Below, piece by piece: positions 47,632-55,944 of a stretch of 64,000 nucleotides of DNA. The stretch is taken from NCBI GenBank assembly GCA_002840735.1, contig PHBY01000002.1, positions 62,001 through 126,000 on the forward strand, read 5' to 3'. How positions within the stretch are numbered: position 1 is the stretch's first letter; every line of letters begins with the position of its first letter. The DNA is from Chloroflexi bacterium HGW-Chloroflexi-2 (GTDB lineage Bacteria; Chloroflexota; Anaerolineae; Anaerolineales; Anaerolineaceae). The position numbers were made by a program, and so were the translations under genes. The notes below the pieces were generated by a model, which saw only the letters and a list, made by a program, of their open reading frames with translations, was not told the origin of the DNA and made no database searches.

Positions 47632-47762
47632 AATTAGATTTTAATTTCAAAAAATTATAACATGCACTCAGTCAATAAAAATCGTGATAGATATCCCGAG
47701 AATTAATCAAGGCGATGTGATAGGATTATTTATAATCAAATTTTTTCGTATCGAGGAGAGGT

Positions 47763-49142
47763 ATGAGAAACCCCCATGCAGATGAAGTCATTTCAGACGA
47801 ATTATTAGATCGAGATATTTATGAGCTTTGTGTGCAGACAAATTTCTGGACATGGTCTGCCCAGGCAAAAGTTGAACCCATTGCTGTTCACAATGCAAAA
47901 GGCGTTTATTTTTGGGATATTTATGGAAAGAAATATTTAGATTTTAATTCCATGGTTATGTGTGTAAATATCGGACACGAAGATGAACGCGTTATTAAAG
48001 CCATGGTTAAGCAATTGTACGATTTGCCGTTTGCTGGACCCAGAATGGCAACCAAACCCAGAGCTTTATTGGGAAAAGCATTAAAGAGCATACTACCAGA
48101 GCAATTAGATCATTTTTTGTATACCTTAGGTGGATCAGATGCAAATGAGAATGCCATTAAATTAGCGCGATCATATACAGGAAAATTTAAAATTCTTACA
48201 CGATATCGCTCTTATCATGGTGCTTCCTACGGGGCGATTGCCTTGACAGGTGATCCAAGACGATTAACCTGGGAACCTTCTGTCATGATGGGGGTTGTTC
48301 ATTTTTTGGACCCATACCGATACCGATCAACATTCCATCAACATAACCCTGATATATCTGAAGCAGATTTCGCCAGAGATTATGTAAAACATTTGGAAGA
48401 AATCATTATGTATGAAGGTCCAGAAACGATTGCAGCTATCTTGATAGAAACTGTAACCGGTACAAATGGAATAATCATTCCTCCCGACGGATATATGCAA
48501 GGGGTGAGGGAACTGTGTGATCGATATAATATCGTGATGATCTGTGATGAAGTCATGAGCGGATTTGGTAGAACTGGAGAATGGTTTGCTTTTGACCATT
48601 GGGATATTGTTCCAGATATTGTCACAATGGCGAAAGGCCTGACCTCTGGCTATGCTCCGCTAGGAGCGATTGCCATGCGGAAAGAAATAGCGCAGGCATT
48701 CAATGAAAAAGTTTATCAGGGGGGATTGACCTATAACGGCCATGCAGTTTCACTGACTGCTGCTTTTTCTGTGATAAATGTAATGAAAGAAGATAAACTG
48801 GTTGACCAAGCACGTGAAAAGGGAAAATTATTGACAAAATTATTGCAGGAGATGTATGAAAAGCATCCTTGTGTAGGGGATGTTCGCTCCATCGGATTGT
48901 TTGGCGTATTGGAACTTGTGAAAAACAGGGAAACGAAAGAACCAATGTCTCCGTTTAATGTAAATAATCCAATCATGTTGAAGTTGCGTCAATATTGCCT
49001 GGATGAAGGTCTTTATATCATCATCCATTGGCATAAAATACTTATCATTCCACCATTAATTATCACAGAGGAGCAACTACAAGATGGTTTCAGAATTATT
49101 GATAAAGCACTTGAAATTACGGATGCACAAGTTGTGGTTTAA
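47763..49142 (+). CDS. Class III aminotransferase (taurine- or ω-amino acid:pyruvate type)
   Basis: A PLP-dependent class III aminotransferase of 459 residues. Landmarks are KYLDFNSMVMCVNIGHEDER, the GGSDANENAIKLAR phosphate-site segment, YRSYHGASYGAIALTGDPRR, the Asp in MICDEVMSGFGRTGEW and the PLP lysine in TMAKGLTSGYAPLGA. Similar enzymes from Desulfitobacterium and relatives use taurine or β-alanine with pyruvate; the exact donor is not clear. It stands alone with a GAGGAGAGGT ribosome site and a TATAAT box at 47731. Confidence 0.85.
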   Translation: MRNPHADEVISDELLDRDIYELCVQTNFWTWSAQAKVEPIAVHNAKGVYFWDIYGKKYLDFNSMVMCVNIGHEDERVIKAMVKQLYDLPFAGPRMATKPRALLGKALKSILPEQLDHFLYTLGGSDANENAIKLARSYTGKFKILTRYRSYHGASYGAIALTGDPRRLTWEPSVMMGVVHFLDPYRYRSTFHQHNPDISEADFARDYVKHLEEIIMYEGPETIAAILIETVTGTNGIIIPPDGYMQGVRELCDRYNIVMICDEVMSGFGRTGEWFAFDHWDIVPDIVTMAKGLTSGYAPLGAIAMRKEIAQAFNEKVYQGGLTYNGHAVSLTAAFSVINVMKEDKLVDQAREKGKLLTKLLQEMYEKHPCVGDVRSIGLFGVLELVKNRETKEPMSPFNVNNPIMLKLRQYCLDEGLYIIIHWHKILIIPPLIITEEQLQDGFRIIDKALEITDAQVVV

Positions 49143-49202
49143 GTGCAACTAAATTCTATCTGATTGCATCAATATAATAGAACAACAAAGTAGGAGATAT
49201 TT

Positions 49203-50168
49203 ATGGAATTAAAATTGAATAAAATCGCGACTTCAGAAAATGAAGCAAACAATGTAGAAAAGATGATAATTATTGGTGCCGGTCCGGCAGGTTTATCAGC
49301 TGCATTATATGCAGCCAGAGCAGAATTGTCCCCAGTAGTGATTACCGGAATGTCATTGGGAGGCCAGGCTTCACTAACCCACACGATTGAAAATTATCCC
49401 GGATTCCCCGATGGGGTTGGTGGAGCCGAATTAGGAGAATTATTTCAGAAACAGGCAGAGAGATTTGGAGCCAGATTTGAGTTTGACAATGTTACCGAAG
49501 TGAATTTTTCAGAATCTCCATACATTGTCAAAACTTATGGAAATGAATACAAAGCTGAAACAATTGTCATCAGCACCGGGGCAAGTCCCAATTATCTGGG
49601 TGTTCCAGGTGAAAAAGAATTGACAGGTAAAGGTGTTTCATATTGTGGAACATGCGATGGATGGTTTTTTAAAGACAAAGATATTGTTGTGGTAGGTGGG
49701 GGAGATAGTGCATTAGAAGAAGGAATCTTTTTAACCAGGTTTGCTAAATCGGTGACAATTATTCATCGACGAGATCAATTGCGTGCTGGAAAAATCCTTC
49801 AGACAAGAGCTTTTAACAATCCCAAAATTAAATTTATCTGGGATTCTGTGGTTGAAAACATAAATGGAACTTCAGCTGTTGAAAGTGTTTTGATAAAAAA
49901 CGTGAATACAGGTGTAGAAAGTACATTTCCGACAGATGGTGTTTTTGTGTTTATCGGACATACCCCCAGTACGGACTTATTTAAAGGTCAACTGGCCATG
50001 GATGGTAATGGTTATTTACAGGTCGACTCGAAAATGCAAACAGCAATACCTGGTGTTTATGCCGCTGGCGAAGTAATGGATGCCAGTTTCAAACAGGTAG
50101 TTACCTCCGCAGGCTGGGGAGCAGCAGCAGCAATTCAAGCAACCAAATATCTTGAATCAAAAGAATAA
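49203..50168 (+). CDS. trxB: Thioredoxin reductase
   Basis: The FAD motif IIIGAGPAGLSAALYAARAE is preceded by a 20-residue extension. The redox-active pair lies in YCGTCDGWFFKDKD and the NADPH motif is VVVGGGDSALEEG. The C-terminal FAD segment is GVYAAGEVMDASFKQVVTSAG. The enzyme passes electrons from NADPH to thioredoxin in the cytoplasm. At 321 residues it has the family length. The CGTC pair is a slight variant of the usual CATC/CAVC. A bidirectional terminator follows. Confidence 0.95.
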   Translation: MELKLNKIATSENEANNVEKMIIIGAGPAGLSAALYAARAELSPVVITGMSLGGQASLTHTIENYPGFPDGVGGAELGELFQKQAERFGARFEFDNVTEVNFSESPYIVKTYGNEYKAETIVISTGASPNYLGVPGEKELTGKGVSYCGTCDGWFFKDKDIVVVGGGDSALEEGIFLTRFAKSVTIIHRRDQLRAGKILQTRAFNNPKIKFIWDSVVENINGTSAVESVLIKNVNTGVESTFPTDGVFVFIGHTPSTDLFKGQLAMDGNGYLQVDSKMQTAIPGVYAAGEVMDASFKQVVTSAGWGAAAAIQATKYLESKE

Positions 50169-50184
50169 TATATTGTAACAATGA

Positions 50185-50220
50185 AAATAGAGCCTCTTCT
50201 ATGGAGGCTCTATTTGTTTT
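50185..50220. terminator. Bidirectional terminator between trxB and the LysM gene
   Basis: AAATAGAGCCTC pairs with GAGGCTCTATTT across a seven-base loop. A T-rich stretch follows and an A-rich stretch precedes, so it can serve both convergent genes. Confidence 0.9.
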
Positions 50221-50236
50221 CAGAAATTTTTAAAAT

Positions 50237-51385
50237 TTAAGGAGAAGGAGTAGAAGCTACGTTAGCCCACCATATGAACGTTCTGGGATTACTAACATTA
50301 CCACCTGGCTGGTAAATTGCCTGTCCATCAGCGCTACTACCTGTCTGGCGAACGACCAATACTGTCCATCGAAGTACATGAGGAACCGAGCTATTGGGAC
50401 GGAAACTGGTAGGAACGATGAATTTGGTATCAGTTACATAATTAACCAATCGGCGACCTTCGCCTTCGGTTACATCTTCAACTGTGACAGCGTAGTATTC
50501 ATCCGATCGTAGTGTACCAACGGATGACCATTGCAGAGCGATTGTGTCGTTTGCTGCAGTGAATGGGGCACCGTCTGCAGGCAATAACAAACTGGGAGCC
50601 TGATACGGGGGAGGATTTGTTGCGGTTGGCGTGGGACCAGCTGTTGGGAGTCTTTCACAAAGAGGAATGGTCAATGGCATATCTTCATAAACGATATCAG
50701 AGGTCATACCATTCCATTCCCGGATTGCATCCATCTCGACGTTGTAATTTCTGGCGATGGTACTGAGTGTGTCTCCAGATGCCACTGTGTAAGAGAACGT
50801 ATTACAGGCTTGCACCGTTGAATCTACCTCACTCAATGTAGCAGTTGGCTGAGGAGATGGTGTTGGTGTGGGTTGAGGAATCAACAGTATTTTACCTGGA
50901 ACCAGATTATCACACGTTGCTGAAAGATTATTTTTTACCACAATACTATTCACTGATACATCGAATAAAAATGCAATGTCTAAACAAGAATCTCCTGATT
51001 GCACTGTGTATTCGAGATCAGGCAACGGTGTCATTGTTGGTTCGATCGTAGGCGTTAAGGTAAGCGTGGGTGTAACTGTGATCGTTGCAGTTGAGGTTAC
51101 TGTTGGTGTTACAGTAGGTTCTACTACCATACCTGTCTGATTCATTACTGCATAAACGGCCCCTGCACCGATAGCTAAAAATAAAATAACCAGGGCGATG
51201 ACGAGTGGTACGGCAATGGTTATCGAAGGTACTTTAGGACCTTTTATTTCGGGTTTTTTTGTGGATTTTTCTGTTGATTTTGTAATAGAGGATCCACACA
51301 CCATACATCTTGTGGCATTTGCGCTTATTCTGGAGCCACAAACCGGACAGGTGGATGATTGATCTACATTTTTATTTGTTGTCAT
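50237..51385 (-). CDS. LysM protein with N-terminal zinc ribbon and membrane anchor
   Basis: An N-terminal zinc ribbon (CPVCGSRISANATRCMVCGSS) is followed by a membrane helix (about residues 55-80) and a Thr/Pro-rich linker. Then come two LysM domains (YTVQSGDSCLDIAFLFDVS and YTVASGDTLSTIARNYNVE). The last 110 residues form a β-rich domain (PYQAPSLLLPADGAPF), probably Ig-like. LysM domains bind peptidoglycan, so the protein links membrane and wall. The zinc ribbon would be on the cytoplasmic side. Confidence 0.9.
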   Translation of the reverse strand: MTTNKNVDQSSTCPVCGSRISANATRCMVCGSSITKSTEKSTKKPEIKGPKVPSITIAVPLVIALVILFLAIGAGAVYAVMNQTGMVVEPTVTPTVTSTATITVTPTLTLTPTIEPTMTPLPDLEYTVQSGDSCLDIAFLFDVSVNSIVVKNNLSATCDNLVPGKILLIPQPTPTPSPQPTATLSEVDSTVQACNTFSYTVASGDTLSTIARNYNVEMDAIREWNGMTSDIVYEDMPLTIPLCERLPTAGPTPTATNPPPYQAPSLLLPADGAPFTAANDTIALQWSSVGTLRSDEYYAVTVEDVTEGEGRRLVNYVTDTKFIVPTSFRPNSSVPHVLRWTVLVVRQTGSSADGQAIYQPGGNVSNPRTFIWWANVASTPSP

Positions 51386-51501
51386 ATTAGTTCCTATTTG
51401 ATGTCAAATACAAATTCAATTGCGGATTATAACACAGCAAGAATTCGATAAAAAATAAAATAATTATGGATTGATTCTCATGTTTATGATATCCTGTGGC
51501 A

Positions 51502-52683
51502 ATGAATGAAGCTCACAGTATGTATTTGCATATTCCATTTTGTCAAAAAAGATGTTCTTATTGTGATTTTAACACATTTTCTGGTCTGAACCATTTAATC
51601 CCAACGTATATACATCAATTGAAGAGAGAAATTTCTTTTTATGGGAAGCAATTCGCGAACGACCTACCGGTAAAAACCATTTTTTTTGGTGGGGGTACCC
51701 CGTCGTTAATTGAGGGAAAGCTTTTCAAATCAATATTGGAAAAAATTTCTGATAATTTTTGCGTTGTAGCCAATGCAGAAATTAGCCTGGAGGCAAATCC
51801 AGGTACTGTTACCTTGGAATATTTACAAAATTTATTAGAAATTGGATTCAATCGCATCAGTTTTGGTTTGCAAACCTCTAACCCGTTATATCTCAAATTA
51901 TTAGGCAGGATTCATGATCATTACCAATCCATTCAAGCAATCCAGTGGGCAAAACAGGCTGGATTTTCAAATATCAACCTGGATTTGATTTATGCATTAC
52001 CAGGTCAAACCATTGATGATTGGAAGAGGACCCTTGAAGATGGCCTTAATTTATCTACGCAGCACATTTCTCTTTATTCCTTAGGAATAGAAGAAAACAC
52101 ACCTTTACATGATTGGGTTGAAAAAGGGATGGTTGAAAATCCTGATTCAGATCTGGCAGCTGAAATGTATGAATGGGCAGACCAATTATTAGTAGAAAAT
52201 GGGTTTGCATGTTACGAGATCTCTAATTACTACAAGGTTGATGAAATCACTGACTATAGATGCCAACATAATTTACAGTATTGGCGCAACCAACCTTATT
52301 TAGGGTTAGGGGCAGGAGCTCACGGATTTTCCAATGGTGTAAGGTATGAAAATGTGAATGGTATTATGGAGTATATCAATTTGCAAAAAGGCGCAAGTTT
52401 ATCATCAGCCTTGAATAGCCCTGTTGCAAAAATATTAACCGAGGTTGATTCATTTACCGCCATGCAGGAGACCATGATGGTTGGATTGCGACTGGTATCA
52501 GAAGGGGTATCCATTCTGGAATTCAGCAAACGTTTCTCTGCATCGCCATTGGAGATATTTGCCAAGGAAATTGATTTCCTGATGAAAAATCAATTATTGG
52601 AAATTGTGGATGGAGATATCATTCGGTTGACAAAAAATGCGAGATTGTTAGGAAATCAAGTATTTATGCAATTTGTTGATTAG
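51502..52683 (+). CDS. hemW: Heme chaperone HemW (coproporphyrinogen III oxidase-like radical SAM protein)
   Basis: The radical SAM cluster motif is CQKRCSYCDF near the N-terminus, followed by FFGGGTPSLIEG and the SFGLQTSNPLYLKLLGR block. The HemW-type segment CQHNLQYWRNQPYLGLGAGAHGF (first 20 of these are diagnostic) separates it from true HemN, which needs an extra Cys. HemW binds heme and delivers it to respiratory proteins. The ATG at 51502 is preferred; an in-frame GTG at 51496 is also possible. The stop shares four bases with the convergent L,D-transpeptidase gene. Confidence 0.9.
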   Translation: MNEAHSMYLHIPFCQKRCSYCDFNTFSGLNHLIPTYIHQLKREISFYGKQFANDLPVKTIFFGGGTPSLIEGKLFKSILEKISDNFCVVANAEISLEANPGTVTLEYLQNLLEIGFNRISFGLQTSNPLYLKLLGRIHDHYQSIQAIQWAKQAGFSNINLDLIYALPGQTIDDWKRTLEDGLNLSTQHISLYSLGIEENTPLHDWVEKGMVENPDSDLAAEMYEWADQLLVENGFACYEISNYYKVDEITDYRCQHNLQYWRNQPYLGLGAGAHGFSNGVRYENVNGIMEYINLQKGASLSSALNSPVAKILTEVDSFTAMQETMMVGLRLVSEGVSILEFSKRFSASPLEIFAKEIDFLMKNQLLEIVDGDIIRLTKNARLLGNQVFMQFVD

Positions 52684-53732
52684 GTAACGATTACTTTTGT
52701 TCCTAGTCCACGAGATTCAATCTTATCACCATGCGTTGTAGGTGTGCACCACCTGAAAAGCCATTTAGCTTCCTCAGTCTTCATATTGATACAACCCCGG
52801 CTCATACGAATACCATAATTATGGTGCCAATAAGTGCCATGAAATGCAACACCAGTTACCGGTTCAAAGAAAGATGTCCAGGGCACACCGGGAAGTTCAT
52901 AGGCATAAATATCCGACGTTAAATTACCATCCCCCATATGTTTAGAGGGTAATTTGGACTGAACATAAAAAGTGCCTTTTGGGGTGTCCGTGGGAATTAA
53001 TGTGGGATCAGGATTGCGCATTGGTACACCTGAGGATATCATGGTTTCAAATACCAATTTTTCACCTTCAAATGCTTTCAAATTCTGGTATGCAATCGAT
53101 ACCTCAATTCGTTTCAAATGAGGTTCTACATCTGTAGAGAGTGGAGTAAGCTCTTCGAGCGGAATAATTCGTACGTGACTGGCTGGCACATGGTAATCGA
53201 CATTCAGCAATTCGTCTTTCAAACGATACCAGGGTTCTTTATCCGGTCCTTCATCTAAACCCATGACCCAGTGAGTGGATTGATAATATAAGCGGTAAAC
53301 TGGCTCCCATCCCAAAAATGAGCGATCCCACATGGTTTGGGTAAAAGGTACGGTAATTTCACCCAGAACGCCTTCTTCAGGGATCTTATTTTGAATGGAG
53401 TTGTAGTTGATTTCCACACGTTGTAAGTACCCACTGTGGACATACCCCCCCCAGACTCGATACCAGAGTGGGTTATAACCTGGGCCAAATTCCGAGATTA
53501 CCTCAGCATAAATATTAATAATTTCATCCCGATAACGTTGATAAAGAATGGTGCTTTTATCATTTGGTTGAGAGTAGACACTGACTGACCCGGTGCCAAC
53601 CCGTGCTAATAAGTTACTTTTTTGTTCAGTTTCAAATCCAAAAAATGGACGAAATCCTTGTGTGGTGATGGCTCCAAGAGTTATGGCAGATAATTTCAGA
53701 AAGTCCCGGCGAGTTGGTTTTTTTATTGACAT
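52680..53732 (-). CDS. Tat-exported L,D-transpeptidase (YkuD family)
   Basis: The ATG at 53732 starts a Tat-type signal (KKPTRRDFLKLS) of 350 residues; a longer upstream frame runs into the tRNA gene and is discarded. The C-terminal YkuD domain has the catalytic segment HGTYWHHNYGIRMSRGCINM with the active Cys. The middle has GTFYVQSKLPSKHMG and FYVQ-like strands. Such enzymes make 3-3 crosslinks in peptidoglycan or attach proteins to it. The gene is convergent with hemW and sits just after a tRNA terminator. Confidence 0.92.
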   Translation of the reverse strand: MSIKKPTRRDFLKLSAITLGAITTQGFRPFFGFETEQKSNLLARVGTGSVSVYSQPNDKSTILYQRYRDEIINIYAEVISEFGPGYNPLWYRVWGGYVHSGYLQRVEINYNSIQNKIPEEGVLGEITVPFTQTMWDRSFLGWEPVYRLYYQSTHWVMGLDEGPDKEPWYRLKDELLNVDYHVPASHVRIIPLEELTPLSTDVEPHLKRIEVSIAYQNLKAFEGEKLVFETMISSGVPMRNPDPTLIPTDTPKGTFYVQSKLPSKHMGDGNLTSDIYAYELPGVPWTSFFEPVTGVAFHGTYWHHNYGIRMSRGCINMKTEEAKWLFRWCTPTTHGDKIESRGLGTKVIVT

Positions 53733-53781
53733 GTTGTGATTATACCAAAATCGGATTGGTATTGTCGAAATATGTAGAAAT

Positions 53782-53807
53782 AAAAAAAACCACTCAGTGG
53801 TTTTTTT
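53782..53807 (-). terminator. Terminator after tRNA-Pro
   Basis: AAACCAC pairs with GTGGTTT around a TGA loop. A run of Ts follows on the minus strand. It lies directly behind the tRNA 3' end. Confidence 0.88.
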
Positions 53808-53808
53808 G

Positions 53809-53883
53809 TCGGGGCGAAAGGATTTGAACCTTCGACCTCTTGCACCCCATGCAAGCACGCTAGCCGGACTGCGCCACGCCCCG
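53809..53883 (-). tRNA. tRNA-Pro (anticodon GGG)
   Basis: The minus strand folds as a 75-base cloverleaf. The acceptor stem is CGGGGCG with CGCCCCG, the D-arm is GCGCAGTCCGGCTAGCGT, and the anticodon stem is CTTGC/GCAAG around ATGGGGT, so the anticodon is GGG. The T-arm is GAAGGTTCGAATCCTTT. The discriminator is A and CCA is not encoded. The GGG anticodon reads CCC/CCU proline codons. Confidence 0.97.
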
Positions 53884-53891
53884 ATGGCGTT

Positions 53892-53920
53892 ATTATAGTG
53901 GCAGTTTATTAATTTGACAA
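53892..53920 (-). promoter_or_regulatory. Strong σ70-type promoter of tRNA-Pro
   Basis: On the minus strand TTGTCA, a 17-base spacer and TATAAT end eight bases before the tRNA 5' end, with predicted +1 near 53885. This is an almost ideal housekeeping promoter. Confidence 0.85.
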
Positions 53921-53924
53921 CCTT

Positions 53925-53954
53925 TTGGGTTATTTGACTCCCATTGGGTTATTT
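53925..53954. repeat. Two copies of an 11-bp direct repeat
   Basis: TTGGGTTATTT occurs at 53925-53935 and 53944-53954 with a 19-base period, between the methyltransferase stop and the tRNA promoter. Possible protein-binding site; weak evidence. Confidence 0.4.
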
Positions 53955-53982
53955 CTGGTTGAAAGTCACTTATGCAGCAGTT

Positions 53983-54729
53983 TTATATTTGCGCATAGGC
54001 ATAAAATGTAGGTATGAATAGAATTCGAAATCCCTGAGTTCGTGCGTTGTCTTCTATTTCTTTATATTTTAGAATTTCTTCCACTGAGTACAGTTTTTCA
54101 AGATCACGCTGGGTGGTAGCCCATTCGGAATCAGCATTGATGGAATGGCTTTCAACCTTCTGGTGAAAACCGTAAATTCCCCAATGAATATTGGAGAACC
54201 CAGCTTGCATCAGCCAATTCTGTAAATTTCTCCCCGCTGACAGATTAACACCCTGATTTGATAGAGATGAATTTTGCATCTGTCCTAATTTATCAAGAGG
54301 AGAGGGGTAATCTATTCTGGATAGATAATCAGGTTCAGCGAAAATACAAATCCATCCTGTTTTATTTGTCACCCTGGACATTTCTTTAAGAATTCTTACC
54401 GGATTGTCTATCCAAAGCAGTAAATAATGGCAGAAACAAATATCAAAAAAATCGTTTTTGAGAGAGAGTGACAAACCATCTCCATTGATTAGACTTGCCT
54501 TAGAAGAATTTTGAATACTGTACTTAAGAATTTGAAAGTCAATGTCTAATCCAACTGTATTATGTCCCGATTCAGTAAATTCATCCAGAACTGCACAAGA
54601 TCCACAACCAACTTCCAAAATATTAGCTTGTAGAGGAAGTGATATTTGATTAATGATGAAATTTCTTGTTTCTCTTGTCCAGGATGCCTGTTGTTTATAG
54701 CGAGATGACCAGAATTGATAATCACTCAT
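53983..54729 (-). CDS. Class I SAM-dependent methyltransferase in the radical SAM cluster
   Basis: The 248-residue protein has the SAM-binding motif I ILEVGCGSCAVLDEF, motif II acidic GLDIDFQILKYS and the post-II run NGDGLSLSLKNDFFDICFCH, which fit a class I methyltransferase of the UbiE type. Its target is not evident. It overlaps the previous gene by four bases (ATGA), so it belongs to the same operon as the Cys-Ala tail protein and the radical SAM enzymes. A plausible role is methylation within the same modification pathway, but a separate task cannot be excluded. The N-terminus lacks a targeting signal. Confidence 0.82.
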   Translation of the reverse strand: MSDYQFWSSRYKQQASWTRETRNFIINQISLPLQANILEVGCGSCAVLDEFTESGHNTVGLDIDFQILKYSIQNSSKASLINGDGLSLSLKNDFFDICFCHYLLLWIDNPVRILKEMSRVTNKTGWICIFAEPDYLSRIDYPSPLDKLGQMQNSSLSNQGVNLSAGRNLQNWLMQAGFSNIHWGIYGFHQKVESHSINADSEWATTQRDLEKLYSVEEILKYKEIEDNARTQGFRILFIPTFYAYAQI

Positions 54730-55904
54730 TGACTTTTATTCAATAATTTTGCATTAGACCAAACCCATTCCCAGGAATCTGTCAGGAAATTTCCCAGCGG
54801 TTTATTGATGCCTTGAGCAGGCAAAGTATCACCATCCGGTTCTACATATAACCAGGCTTTCCCGGCACCTGCAGGAATGGTATCCCCTGAATCAATTTCT
54901 GCAGATACAGGATTGAATTGTGAATATGGAACAGGCAAATCCCAGTCCAAATTAAAGCCATATTCAGCAGCTTTATTGCGTAATTCGATGACTAGGTTCT
55001 CGAGATCGGGATTATTAAAACTTAATGAAATGTTTTCAACGCCAATTTGTTTGAATTCATCCATTATCTTAATATAATCATCTGCTGTTGATTTTTCGAT
55101 GGTTAAATGAACTGTTGTATGAATATCCTGCGGAATAATATCTCGGAGAGCTTTCCAGGATTGCTCATTTTCCGGTTCAAATGTAATTAATAAATGATCC
55201 AATCCGGAGTTTAATATTTGTTCCAGATATTCATTTTCTGACAGCTTTAGACCATCTGTTGCTAACCCGGTTACCATCCCAAGTTCTTCAGCCAGGATAA
55301 TGATTTCTATTAAATCCGGTCTTTGTGTAGGTTCACCCCCAGTAAAAATTACATGAGGAATGCCGTTTGACCAGGCTTTTTCGAGAATTAATTTCCATTC
55401 ATCAAATGATAATTCCTGCTTGACTCTGTCTTTTGGAGATAAACCAAGTTCGTCCTTGTTACTTAATTTATAAGTCAATGCACAATCCAATCGATATGGA
55501 GCAACCGGGAAATCGATATACGGTGTAGATCTTTCGAAATCCAGATAAGTTACCGGATCTAAATCTGGCGTATTGATCAAAGTGTCAATCCGGGTCATGA
55601 AATTATCAAAATCCTTGGTGACATCTGCATAAGTGATTTGATAGCGTTTGATGATCGATTCGATGACTTTTGGTTGGGGGGTTTGTTGGATTAAGTGATA
55701 AGCATATTCTGTAGCGGTTTGGTTAAGATGAAGAACAGTGCTGGCATTTATGATCAGCAAACCTTCTCCGCCTGGTTCAATCCTCAAGTGGAGACGATAT
55801 TGATAATCGCTGTCTTGTGGGGCTTGATAGTTATACAATCCAGGTGGTAAAACCTGTGCCTTATCAAAAAAAATCGATTTCAATCGTTTGACAATATTGC
55901 TCAT
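54726..55904 (-). CDS. Degenerate radical SAM paralogue lacking the iron-sulfur cysteines
   Basis: This is a clear paralogue of the adjacent enzyme: PqqD-like N-terminal domain (residues 20-110), then a radical SAM barrel with VIFTGGEPTQ retained. The cluster-binding Cys triad is replaced by Leu147, Asp151 and Gly154 (segment YKLSNKDELGLS). The C-terminal SPASM cysteines are also gone (DGDTLPAQGIN where the partner has DGDVLPCQSYY). Only one Cys (141) remains in the protein, so it cannot hold a 4Fe-4S cluster. I prefer the ATG at 55904, placed five bases after GGAGG. It probably serves as a non-catalytic partner or substrate-binding subunit. Confidence 0.85.
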   Translation of the reverse strand: MSNIVKRLKSIFFDKAQVLPPGLYNYQAPQDSDYQYRLHLRIEPGGEGLLIINASTVLHLNQTATEYAYHLIQQTPQPKVIESIIKRYQITYADVTKDFDNFMTRIDTLINTPDLDPVTYLDFERSTPYIDFPVAPYRLDCALTYKLSNKDELGLSPKDRVKQELSFDEWKLILEKAWSNGIPHVIFTGGEPTQRPDLIEIIILAEELGMVTGLATDGLKLSENEYLEQILNSGLDHLLITFEPENEQSWKALRDIIPQDIHTTVHLTIEKSTADDYIKIMDEFKQIGVENISLSFNNPDLENLVIELRNKAAEYGFNLDWDLPVPYSQFNPVSAEIDSGDTIPAGAGKAWLYVEPDGDTLPAQGINKPLGNFLTDSWEWVWSNAKLLNKSQ

Positions 55905-55944
55905 CATTTCCTCCATTAATCAGGAAAATTAATATTTATGCTCA

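Noticed and set aside
53733-53858. N-terminal extension of the L,D-transpeptidase ORF to 53858
   Set aside because: It runs through the tRNA-Pro 3' half and its terminator; the Tat signal begins at the ATG at 53732.
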